This document shows positions 50,941 through 58,294 of a stretch of DNA of 64,000 bases, one piece after another. A program made the translations under genes and the position numbers. The notes under the pieces were generated by a model, which ran no database searches, was not told the origin of the DNA, and was given only the letters and a program-made list of their open reading frames with translations. How positions within the stretch are numbered: the first letter of the stretch is position 1; each line of letters opens with the position of its first letter. Origin of the DNA: Bacillus salacetis (GTDB lineage: Bacteria; Bacillota; Bacilli; Bacillales; Bacillaceae_B); the NCBI RefSeq assembly GCF_003581585.1, contig NZ_QXIR01000006.1, positions 1 through 64,000 on the forward strand, read 5' to 3'.

Positions 50941-51324
50941 CTACAAAAACGGAACCCCTTCATCCCCACTATCATCTTCACCCGGTTCAGCACTATCCCC
51001 ATGCTCACTACACTCAACATGCCCATCGACATAAGTAATATCTCCAGTCACAGGACAAACCTCACCAAACTTCACCAGATAAGAAGTAAATCTCAAATCA
51101 GAATGCTCAACCTCATTAAGAACAAGATCCTGATGATACTCTTTCTCCAACTGCAATTGATTAGCTTCACAAACCTCTTCCTCAGTATCGCCTATCACAC
51201 CCAGCACTGCTAAAACAGCAATAGAACTGATAATCCCTAGAATCACCACAACAGCCAACAACTCTATAAGCGTTAATCCTCTCTTATCTATAACAAAAGA
51301 AACCAACCTCTTAAAACAATTCAT
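50941..51324 (-). CDS. Orphan pseudopilin (type IV prepilin-like)
   Basis: 127 residues. A short basic leader ending in Gly16, then LTLIELLAVVVILGIISSIAVLAVL: the class III prepilin signal with cleavage after Gly and the +5 Glu. The C-terminus has a Cys pair (CPVTGDITYVDGHVECSEHG) probably disulfide-linked, and an acidic tail. Such proteins need a prepilin peptidase and a com/T2S assembly system, neither of which is encoded here. It lies alone between galU and the main operon, with GGAGGAG upstream. Its role beside a polysaccharide locus is unknown. Confidence 0.85.
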   Translation of the reverse strand: MNCFKRLVSFVIDKRGLTLIELLAVVVILGIISSIAVLAVLGVIGDTEEEVCEANQLQLEKEYHQDLVLNEVEHSDLRFTSYLVKFGEVCPVTGDITYVDGHVECSEHGDSAEPGEDDSGDEGVPFL

Positions 51325-51391
51325 TCCTCGATCTCCTCCAACAAATAAATAAACATGATGTTAAAGACCAAGATGGTAACAAATAAAAGAA

Positions 51392-51408
51392 GTTGTTCGA
51401 AGAACAAC
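51392..51408 (-). terminator. Terminator-like hairpin downstream of galU, copy 2
   Basis: Minus strand GTTGTTC and GAACAAC pair over a 3-base loop, followed by TTCTTTTATTTG. Just upstream of the pseudopilin gene. Confidence 0.6.
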
Positions 51409-51474
51409 AAAAGTATCCAAAATAAAAACCAATTAATTCTTTCAATGAACTACAAATCCAATAAAAAGCACAAA

Positions 51475-51492
51475 GCTGTTCGAAAGAACAGC
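51475..51492 (-). terminator. Terminator downstream of galU, copy 1
   Basis: Minus strand GCTGTTC and GAACAGC pair over a 4-base loop, followed by TTTGTGCTTTTTATT. It isolates the pseudopilin from galU. Confidence 0.75.
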
Positions 51493-51531
51493 CCAGTCAA
51501 ACAGCCTGCAATATAAATCAGGAAGAAAGTG

Positions 51532-52425
51532 CTATCTCTCTACCTTCTCCTTACTAACAACACCCTCTAAATATTCAAGCACATTCTCCCTTAAATCCCC
51601 ACGCTCCAGCGCAAACTCCACTGTAGCCTTAATAAACCCAAACTTATCCCCAACATCATAACGCTCACCTTTGAACTCACACCCCACAACCATCTGCTGC
51701 TCATTCAGCTTCTTGATCGCATCTGTCAACTGAATTTCACCGCCAGCTCCAGGTGCCTGATTTTCGAGGATTTCAAAAATCTCCGGTCTCAGGATATAAC
51801 GGCCCATGATGGCGTAGTTGGAAGGTGCGTCTTCTTTCTTCGGCTTTTCTACCAGGTTATCAATCCCGTACACACCTGGTTCCATCTCGCCGCGTCCGAT
51901 GGAAATGACACCGTATTTGGATACATCTTCTTCAGCCACTTGTTGTACACCAATGACGGAAGAGTTATATCTTTCGTATACATCAATCAACTGTTTCAAC
52001 CCTGGATTTTCTGGAGAATGAACAATATCATCTCCTAATAGGACTGCAAACGGCTCATCCCCAATAAAACGGCTGGCACATCCGATTGCATGCCCTAAAC
52101 CAAGCGGCTCTTTTTGACGAATGTAATGGATGTTCGCCAGCTGTGAAATCTCCTGAATCTCTTTCAACTGCTCGAACTTCTCTTTTTTGACAAGCGTTTC
52201 TTCCAGCTCATATGACTTATCAAAATGGTCTTCGATCGCTCTTTTTCCCCTGCCGCTGACAATAATGATATCTTCAATCCCCGAAGCCACCGCTTCCTCG
52301 ATGATGTATTGAATCGTTGGTTTATCAACAATCGGCAGCATTTCTTTCGGCTGTGCCTTTGTTGCCGGCAAGAACCTTGTACCTAGTCCTGCCGCTGGAA
52401 TAATCGCTTTTCTGACCTTTTTCAT
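51532..52425 (-). CDS. galU: UTP-glucose-1-phosphate uridylyltransferase
   Basis: 297 residues. Makes UDP-glucose, precursor of UDP-Gal, UDP-GlcA and UDP-GalA needed here. [34 protein letters not shown] is the nucleotide-binding signature; [14 protein letters not shown] and GEIQLTDAI follow. The ATG at 52425 has AAGGAG 9 bases upstream; its frame begins just inside the preceding dehydratase gene. Confidence 0.95.
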   Translation of the reverse strand: MKKVRKAIIPAAGLGTRFLPATKAQPKEMLPIVDKPTIQYIIEEAVASGIEDIIIVSGRGKRAIEDHFDKSYELEETLVKKEKFEQLKEIQEISQLANIHYIRQKEPLGLGHAIGCASRFIGDEPFAVLLGDDIVHSPENPGLKQLIDVYERYNSSVIGVQQVAEEDVSKYGVISIGRGEMEPGVYGIDNLVEKPKKEDAPSNYAIMGRYILRPEIFEILENQAPGAGGEIQLTDAIKKLNEQQMVVGCEFKGERYDVGDKFGFIKATVEFALERGDLRENVLEYLEGVVSKEKVER

Positions 52426-52438
52426 TTTCATCCGCTCC

Positions 52439-54259
52439 TTAGTTCGCACTTTTCACTAAAAGGCTGTCTTTTTTATTCGCCAGATCCAATACATACTGTG
52501 CCAAATAATGAGGCTCAAAGCTTGGATGATTCTCTACCAGGTTAAACACTCTCTCATAATCAAATCCGACCGTTTTCCCGATGAAGATTTTCGGAAACAC
52601 CGCTTCACCATGAACTTCATTCTCCCCGAGAAGCTCTTCATACATCTTCTCACCGGGACGGATACCGGAATACTTCAATCCGATTTCTTCTATTGTATAG
52701 CCAGAGAGTTGAATGAGGTTTTTCGCCAAATCGACGATCTTGACCGGCTCACCCATATCCAGTACAAATATCTCGCCGCCGCGCGCCAGGGCTCCAGCTT
52801 GGATAACTAACCTGGAAGCTTCAGGGATCGTCATGAAGTAACGCGTCATATCAGGATGAGTAACCGTTACCGGTCCTCCCACTTGAATCTGTTTCTTAAA
52901 TAACGGAATGACACTTCCGCGGCTTCCCAATACATTTCCAAAACGCACCGCCACAAAGTTTGTCTGACTTTCTTTGTTCAAGTTCTGGATCACCATTTCC
53001 GCAATCCTCTTCGTCGATCCCATCACATTCGTAGGGTTGACAGCCTTATCAGAAGATACAAGAACAAATGTGTTCACTCCAAACGTATCCGCTGCTTCCG
53101 CAACATTTTTTGTACCGATGACATTATTCTTCACTGCTTCTTTCGGGTTGTATTCCATAAGAGGCACATGCTTATGTGCAGCTGCATGGTAGACAACATC
53201 CGGAGCATGCTCTTCCATTACATCAAAGATACGGCTGCGGTCTTGAATATCAGCGATAATAGGGATGATCTCAAATTCATTTTTATATTGATTGCGCAGT
53301 TCCATATCGATAGTGTAAATGGAGTTTTCCCCATGTCCTAACAGCAAAAGCTTCCTCGGCTTGAACTTGCTGACCTGGCGGCAGATTTCCGACCCGATCG
53401 ATCCACCTGCACCGGTGACAAGGATGGTTTTTCCGGTAAGTTTTTGAGAAATGCTCTTCATATCCAATTCTATTGGATCTCTTCCAAGAAGGTCTTCCAC
53501 TTGTACATCACGGAATTGATTGACAGACACTTTCCCGGTCGCAATATCCTCAATCATCGGCATGATCTGTGTTTTCGCATTTGTCTTGCTGCATTCCTGA
53601 TAGACCTTCTGTATCTCTGACTTGCTGAGAGACGGAATCGCAATGATGATATTGTCGATACTGTGCTTCTCTGCGAGTGATGGAATGTCTGACGTGACGC
53701 CTTCCACTGTCACTCCAAAGATTTGCAGTTTCTGTTTGTTGCGGTCGTCATCGACGAAGGCTACAGGTTCAAGGTCGGTATCGTTACTTTTTTGAAGTTG
53801 GCGGACCAGCATCGTTCCGGCCGAACCCGCTCCGATGATCAGGGCTTTCTTTTTCTCTGTTTTTGTTTTCATATACGTGTCGCGGTACATCCTCCAGGCA
53901 AAACGGGAGCCGCCGATTAAGATGATATGCATCATCCACGTGATACCCATCACACGAAAATATACATCCCCTACGACAACGAACTGTATAACAGAGGTAG
54001 CAATAATTGAATAGGTTATGGCTTTAATGATGGCGACCATTTCGCCGACACTCGCATATTCCCATGCTTTATGATAGAGACGGTAGATGAAGGCAAATAT
54101 ATGATGGCTGACTAACAGCGCAATGGAACTGACTGCTAAGATAGGAATGGTATAGATGTTCAGAGACGGCTGAAGGATGAAATAGCCGAGATAAATGGTA
54201 CTGATGACAATCATGGAGTCCAGCAGCATCAGCAGTGAAACCCTTTTTTGATAACTCAA
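52439..54259 (-). CDS. Membrane nucleotide-sugar 4,6-dehydratase (EpsC/CapD/WbpM family)
   Basis: 606 residues. Four N-terminal membrane helices, then an N-terminal Rossmann-like domain ([17 protein letters not shown]) and a C-terminal SDR domain ([16 protein letters not shown], catalytic region [17 protein letters not shown]). By family it turns UDP-GlcNAc into the 4-keto-6-deoxy sugar, the substrate for the DegT enzyme. A TTG at 54259 is the start; AAGGG lies about 10 bases upstream. Together with galU it forms a short transcript. Confidence 0.94.
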   Translation of the reverse strand: MSYQKRVSLLMLLDSMIVISTIYLGYFILQPSLNIYTIPILAVSSIALLVSHHIFAFIYRLYHKAWEYASVGEMVAIIKAITYSIIATSVIQFVVVGDVYFRVMGITWMMHIILIGGSRFAWRMYRDTYMKTKTEKKKALIIGAGSAGTMLVRQLQKSNDTDLEPVAFVDDDRNKQKLQIFGVTVEGVTSDIPSLAEKHSIDNIIIAIPSLSKSEIQKVYQECSKTNAKTQIMPMIEDIATGKVSVNQFRDVQVEDLLGRDPIELDMKSISQKLTGKTILVTGAGGSIGSEICRQVSKFKPRKLLLLGHGENSIYTIDMELRNQYKNEFEIIPIIADIQDRSRIFDVMEEHAPDVVYHAAAHKHVPLMEYNPKEAVKNNVIGTKNVAEAADTFGVNTFVLVSSDKAVNPTNVMGSTKRIAEMVIQNLNKESQTNFVAVRFGNVLGSRGSVIPLFKKQIQVGGPVTVTHPDMTRYFMTIPEASRLVIQAGALARGGEIFVLDMGEPVKIVDLAKNLIQLSGYTIEEIGLKYSGIRPGEKMYEELLGENEVHGEAVFPKIFIGKTVGFDYERVFNLVENHPSFEPHYLAQYVLDLANKKDSLLVKSAN

Positions 54260-54362
54260 ATGAAATCCCTTCTTTACTCATTATTTTTCTTTAACGTTTG
54301 GCATTAAATATGTAATGAAAATACACCATTTTGATAGTGTCCTTTCATTATATATCTAGTGA

Positions 54363-54506
54363 TTATTGCAGTTTATCCTGCAATCGCGTCTGAATCGCCT
54401 GTTCGATTACCTTCTGGATTTCTTCTAACTTGTCCACGGGTGCATCCTGAAAGATATACCGGACGGTCTTCTGGATGGTTTTCGGCAAACCTTGAAACTT
54501 TTTCAT
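54363..54506 (-). CDS. Small helical protein, 47 residues
   Basis: Begins MKKFQGLPKTIQKTVRYIF and continues as an amphipathic helix (DKLEEIQKVIEQAIQTRLQDKLQ). A plausible ribosome binding site AGGATAG lies 9 bases upstream, and the codon use looks coding. It has no recognised family. Position just ahead of the dehydratase gene suggests co-transcription. It could be a small regulatory protein; no more can be said. Confidence 0.55.
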   Translation of the reverse strand: MKKFQGLPKTIQKTVRYIFQDAPVDKLEEIQKVIEQAIQTRLQDKLQ

Positions 54507-54540
54507 GAATAACTATCCTAATATGGTTTAATCCTTTAAT

Positions 54541-54690
54541 TCCAGGGAAAAATTAAATCCGGGCATCGAACCCGTCCTCACACCACCCCACTGACAATGG
54601 ATGTCTAAGGTCTGACTAGGAGCCAGCCCACAGCATGGTCGAGTGCCTCCGACGATAGCGGGTAGGAGACATAGCCGTTGATAATAAATG
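54541..54690. other. GC-rich non-coding block of unknown origin
   Basis: Composition changes sharply from the AT-rich flanks. It includes, on the minus strand, CGGG TTCGATG CCCG, shaped like a tRNA T-arm, but no cloverleaf around it. A frame of 25 codons (NGYVSYPLSSEALDHAV...) is broken by stops. It may be a remnant of a mobile element or a structured RNA. Confidence 0.5.
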
Positions 54691-54725
54691 GTAAATCTTA
54701 CATATTATTGCTTCTAAACAGCAAC

Positions 54726-54750
54726 AAAAACTAGCTTTTGGCTAGTTTTT
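54726..54750 (-). terminator. Bidirectional terminator
   Basis: Perfect 10-base stem AAAAACTAGC and GCTAGTTTTT with a 5-base loop; T runs lie on both strands. It separates the kinase/phosphatase operon from the dehydratase operon. Confidence 0.85.
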
Positions 54751-54863
54751 GAGCGGTGCACTCTTTTTAAGTTTGATGGTCTCTAAATTGAACCCACTAT
54801 CTCCTGGATAAATTATAAATAAATATTTAAGGTACTTCTTTCCTATAAAACAATAGCACATAA

Positions 54864-54913
54864 TGTCGATTTCTGGAATGAGAAATCTTGTCGAATGTAG
54901 TCGAATCGACAAA
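54864..54913. promoter_or_regulatory. Cluster of Spo0A-box-like sites and a promoter
   Basis: TTGTCGAA (54888-54895) is an exact Spo0A core; TTTGTCGATT lies inverted at 54904-54913 and TGTCGAT at 54864-54870. A minus-strand promoter candidate TCGACA, 16 bases, TATAGG starts within the last. The transcript from it would run into the terminator at 54726. Confidence 0.55.
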
Positions 54914-54947
54914 AAATTATTCTTTCTGTTATATTTTTAACAAAATC

Positions 54948-55715
54948 TTAAAAAATACCAAGAATTTTTTTCTGTCGGACCTTCCTGGGATCCTCTTTAT
55001 ATGCCATACTTCCTTCTACCATCAACTCTGCATTTTCCACTAATTGATAGACCATTCCACTTCCAAACTTTTTCTCTATAACGTCTAATGCTTGAGCCAT
55101 CTTGAAAGGGCGGGTTCTGGTGTTATGGGCATCAGATGCAATAAAGTGTGAAAGGTTGTGCTCGATAAGGGACAAGGAGAATTTCTGTATCTTTTTCCCG
55201 AAGCCGCCTGCTACACTTAATGCCGTTACTTGGGAGTAGGCGCCTTTCTTCACAAGGTTATACAGCTGGCCTGGGTTCTCTATGATTTCCTGGTTTCTTT
55301 CCGGATGGGCGATCACTGGTATATAACCCTTTAACTGAATGTCGAAGAGAAGCTGCTCTGTATAACGCGGGACTTGTGAAGATGGCAGCTCTATAAGTAC
55401 ATAGGGCCCTGTCTCTCCCAGTGTTAATAGTTCAGTGCCCGAAAGTTCATCTGCTAATTCCCCAAAGATGCGTATTTCCTGGCCGGAAAGGATTTTCACA
55501 GGAACGTTTTCTTCCTCTATTCTTTGGTTTAATTCTGCTACCCGCTCTCTTATAAGGCGTCCTGGGTTGGTATACTTACCATCAAGATGGTGAGGTGTCG
55601 CAATCATCGTCTTGATTCCTTCTTTTACCGCCTGCTGTGCCATGGCGATGCTGTGAGTGAAGTCAGGGGCTCCATCATCTACCCCGGGCAAAATGTGACT
55701 ATGGATATCTATCAT
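54948..55715 (-). CDS. ywqE: Protein-tyrosine phosphatase (PHP type, CpsB/YwqE family)
   Basis: 255 residues. PHP-fold manganese phosphatase: DIHSHILPGVDDG, IATPHHLDG, IAHPERN and ASDAHN supply the metal ligands. It removes phosphate from the tyrosine kinase and its targets, balancing the kinase at 55829. The ATG at 55715 has AGGAG 8 bases upstream. A nested hairpin lies in the 107-base gap before it. ywqE is the B. subtilis name for this family member. Confidence 0.92.
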   Translation of the reverse strand: MIDIHSHILPGVDDGAPDFTHSIAMAQQAVKEGIKTMIATPHHLDGKYTNPGRLIRERVAELNQRIEEENVPVKILSGQEIRIFGELADELSGTELLTLGETGPYVLIELPSSQVPRYTEQLLFDIQLKGYIPVIAHPERNQEIIENPGQLYNLVKKGAYSQVTALSVAGGFGKKIQKFSLSLIEHNLSHFIASDAHNTRTRPFKMAQALDVIEKKFGSGMVYQLVENAELMVEGSMAYKEDPRKVRQKKILGIF

Positions 55716-55751
55716 GTTCATAACTCCTTTCTGGATTAAGGCATATAAAAA

Positions 55752-55813
55752 CCCCCTATTCCTTTACATCCAGTAACAGGATGTAATAGATTTTGCACTC
55801 CAAGGAAAGGGGG
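55752..55813 (-). terminator. Nested hairpin/attenuator between kinase and phosphatase genes
   Basis: Minus strand outer arms CCCCCTTTCCTT and AAGGAATAGGGGG enclose an inner hairpin TTACATCC/GGATGTAA; TTTTTATATG follows. It looks like a terminator that may let only part of the transcription reach the phosphatase gene. Confidence 0.7.
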
Positions 55814-55828
55814 AACTTTTTTCTTCTG

Positions 55829-56539
55829 TTATTTACCGCCGTAATAGTAATAGTATTGCGACGATTTGACTTCTTTATTATTAAGGACTACGCCCAACAG
55901 CTTGGCCTGTGCACTTTGCAACTGCTCTTTCGCCTTTTGCGCAGCTTCGATTTCCGTTCTGCCGCTGGAAACGACCAGTACTGTGCCATCGCATTTATTT
56001 GCGAGGATTTGGGCGTCCGTGACTGCAAGTACAGGAGGCGTATCAAAAATGACTACATCATACAAACGATACATTTCCTCCAGCAAGCTGTTCATCCCCT
56101 TCGAACCAAGTAATTCAGCCGGATTAGGCGGGATTGGTCCGGATGTCAGGATGTCCAGGTTCTCAACCCTGGTACTCTGTACAGCGTCCGTCAGCCCAAC
56201 CTGTTTGGTAACAGCATTGGAAAGGCCGACAGTATTCATCTTTTGAAAGGTGTAGTGCATCGTCGGCTTGCGCAAGTCTGCATCTATCAAAAGTACTTTT
56301 TTCCCTTGTTGTGCAAATACCACTGCAAGGTTTGCAGAAGTGGTTGACTTTCCTTCCCCCGGACCCGTAGAGGTGACCATCAACGAACGGTAAGCATCAT
56401 CGACCTGGGAAAATTCAATGTTTGTCCGCAAAGTCCTGTACTGTTCTGAAACAGGCGACTTTGGTGCCGCGTCTGTCACAAGCTTTCTGCTATGGTTATT
56501 GGATTGAATTTTTTGTCTTCTAAGAGCCAATGGTTTCAC
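55829..56539 (-). CDS. ywqD: Bacterial tyrosine kinase (CpsD/YwqD family)
   Basis: 236 residues. BY-kinase: Walker A TGPGEGKSTTSANL, A' LLIDADLRKPT, B VVIFDTPP; the C-terminus SSQYYYYYGGK is the tyrosine cluster that is self-phosphorylated. It is activated by the adjacent membrane modulator (ywqC-like) and controls chain length and export of polysaccharide and, in B. subtilis, UDP-glucose dehydrogenase. Overlaps the modulator gene by 20 bases. The UDP-glucose dehydrogenase at 36690 would be a natural target. Confidence 0.95.
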   Translation of the reverse strand: MKPLALRRQKIQSNNHSRKLVTDAAPKSPVSEQYRTLRTNIEFSQVDDAYRSLMVTSTGPGEGKSTTSANLAVVFAQQGKKVLLIDADLRKPTMHYTFQKMNTVGLSNAVTKQVGLTDAVQSTRVENLDILTSGPIPPNPAELLGSKGMNSLLEEMYRLYDVVIFDTPPVLAVTDAQILANKCDGTVLVVSSGRTEIEAAQKAKEQLQSAQAKLLGVVLNNKEVKSSQYYYYYGGK

Positions 56540-57260
56540 CTCTCATACTGCGCTTTTCACTTCGGCTTCTTCTTTCATCTTTGACATCTGTAATGGTAGT
56601 GATGGCTCCCAGCACAGGAAGTTCCAATACTTTCTCTATGTCTTGCTCGGTTTTGATAGTATTATCCAGATACTCCAGCAGGAAGGCCAGTCCGACTCCT
56701 GCCATCAATCCCACCACCAACGCAATGGCAATGTTAAGAAGAGGCTTCGGCTTAACCGGGCTGACTTTATCCCCGACTTCCGCACTTGATAAGATACTGA
56801 CATTATCAACATTCATAATAGAGGGAATTTCCTGCTGGAAAACAGTAGCAATCTCATTGGCGATTTGAGCTGCTCTTTCCGGATCAGGGTCAGTGACAGC
56901 CACATTGACAACTTGTGAGTTATTTTCACTTCCAACAGTGATCTTTCCATTTAATTGACTTGAAGTCATATCCAAGTCTAAGTTTTGTGACACTTTATCT
57001 AAAATGGCCGGACTTTTCATAATGACGTTATACGTATTGATCAATTCCAGATTCGTCCTGATAGCATTGGCATCAAACGGTGTTTGTTCATTTTTCGTTT
57101 GATTGACCAAAAGCTGTGTAGAAGATTGATAGATTGGCGTTAAGACAAAATAACTGATGATTCCACTTGTAATGACCGCCAATGCTGTTATAAGCACAAT
57201 TAAACTCAGCCTCTTACGAAGAGTGCCAAGTAAATCCTTCAGACTGATTGTTTCTTCCAT
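56520..57260 (-). CDS. ywqC: Capsular polysaccharide co-polymerase/kinase modulator (Wzz type, YwqC family)
   Basis: 246 residues. Two membrane helices (LIVLITALAVITSGIISYFV near residue 18; LNIAIALVVGLMAGVGLAFLLEYL near 178) flank an extracytoplasmic domain; the short cytoplasmic C-terminus contacts the kinase. Wzz domain pattern at the N-terminus. The ATG at 57260 has GGGGGAA upstream. It is the first gene of the control operon, with an extended -10 promoter at 57302. Confidence 0.93.
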   Translation of the reverse strand: MEETISLKDLLGTLRKRLSLIVLITALAVITSGIISYFVLTPIYQSSTQLLVNQTKNEQTPFDANAIRTNLELINTYNVIMKSPAILDKVSQNLDLDMTSSQLNGKITVGSENNSQVVNVAVTDPDPERAAQIANEIATVFQQEIPSIMNVDNVSILSSAEVGDKVSPVKPKPLLNIAIALVVGLMAGVGLAFLLEYLDNTIKTEQDIEKVLELPVLGAITTITDVKDERRSRSEKRSMRGETIGS

Positions 57261-57301
57261 TGTTTCCCCCACTTTTTTCTTTTTTGTTCAAATCTTGTAA
57301 C

Positions 57302-57312
57302 ATTATAGCATA
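57302..57312 (-). promoter_or_regulatory. Extended -10 promoter of the ywqCDE-like operon
   Basis: Minus strand TATGCTATAAT holds TG-N-TATAAT; no good -35 is seen, as is usual for extended -10 promoters. It lies 40 bases upstream of the start codon. Confidence 0.6.
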
Positions 57313-57438
57313 GAATATTAATCCTTATAGCTATTTTTCTGTAAAATAATAGGGTTTTGCGTCGAAAATGATTAGAAATTTTTAGTAATTATTATTATAA
57401 TATTCCTGATAGAGGCACATGAAGGAGGTCATCATAGT

Positions 57439-58251
57439 TTGTTTTTTAGAATTTTGGCTATCATTTTTTCGATTATTGGGATTGGCGTAATTGTGTTCGG
57501 GCAGATGGAATGGAAAGAGAAAGCTTTTGTTGATGCTGAAAGGCCAATGGTAGAGGCTTCAGATGGAGCAGAAGTAACTACTCAAAAGAATGTTGAAACA
57601 TCGGCTTCTTTGAATTCCTTGACGAAGGAAGAGCTTTCTGAGAGAACATCGCTGCTTCCTGAGGAAGTTCAGAAAGCTTTTCTGAATGCGTTCGAAGGTA
57701 ATCAGAGTGTTTCTCTCCTTGTCCTCGGTTCGGATGCCATGGGGGATTCTACAAATGGAGTAGCACAGTCCATCAAAGCTAAACTTCAAGGTGTGTATGG
57801 AACACAATTCTTGCAAGTCGATACTTTCACTTACGACGGATCCTCTTTCAACTTTGTGGAAGATGAGGATGGACTGGAGAGTATAGGGCAGGCGTATGAT
57901 TTGGTCCTATATGAACCATTCACTTTCAATGACAATGGCGTTGTTGAGGTTTCACAGAATCATGAACATACCGAAGAGGTCATGGGACATTTCGAAGCAT
58001 TGAACAAGGATACGAAGTTTATCCTTCATCCACCGCAGCCGATGCATGAAGCCACGATATACCCAACCCAGGTTGAGGACTTGAAGGTTTTTGCTGAAGA
58101 GAAGAGTATACCCTATATCGATGTGTGGAAGGTTTGGCCGGATTATGACACAGATGAGCTTACTGACTATCTTGATTCTGAAGGAAATGTTAATCCTGAT
58201 GGTATTGAACTGTGGTCGAACGAAGTGGTACATTACTTTACGAATGATTAA
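57439..58251 (+). CDS. SGNH/GDSL hydrolase-like exported protein
   Basis: 270 residues. An N-terminal hydrophobic segment (FFRILAIIFSIIGIGVIVFG) serves as signal anchor. The body resembles SGNH-hydrolase-like proteins of Bacillus near polysaccharide genes: LLVLGSDAMGDSTNG near residue 95 in the place of the GDS block. The last block lacks the usual DxxH (it has NPDGIELWSNEVVHYF), so activity is uncertain. A TTG start has GGAGG 10 bases upstream. If active it could remove acetyl groups from surface sugars. Confidence 0.75.
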   Translation: MFFRILAIIFSIIGIGVIVFGQMEWKEKAFVDAERPMVEASDGAEVTTQKNVETSASLNSLTKEELSERTSLLPEEVQKAFLNAFEGNQSVSLLVLGSDAMGDSTNGVAQSIKAKLQGVYGTQFLQVDTFTYDGSSFNFVEDEDGLESIGQAYDLVLYEPFTFNDNGVVEVSQNHEHTEEVMGHFEALNKDTKFILHPPQPMHEATIYPTQVEDLKVFAEEKSIPYIDVWKVWPDYDTDELTDYLDSEGNVNPDGIELWSNEVVHYFTND

Positions 58252-58291
58252 CAAAAGCGCAAAGGAGCTTCTTCGCCCTTTGCGCTTTTGT
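58251..58291. terminator. Bidirectional terminator between convergent genes
   Basis: Perfect 15-base stem ACAAAAGCGCAAAGG / CCTTTGCGCTTTTGT with an 11-base loop; T runs on both sides. It serves the hydrolase gene and the convergent leucine-rich-repeat gene. Confidence 0.93.
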
Positions 58292-58294
58292 TTG

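Noticed and set aside
54541-54690. A tRNA or tmRNA gene
   Set aside because: Only a T-arm-like hairpin is present; no acceptor, D or anticodon stems can be drawn.
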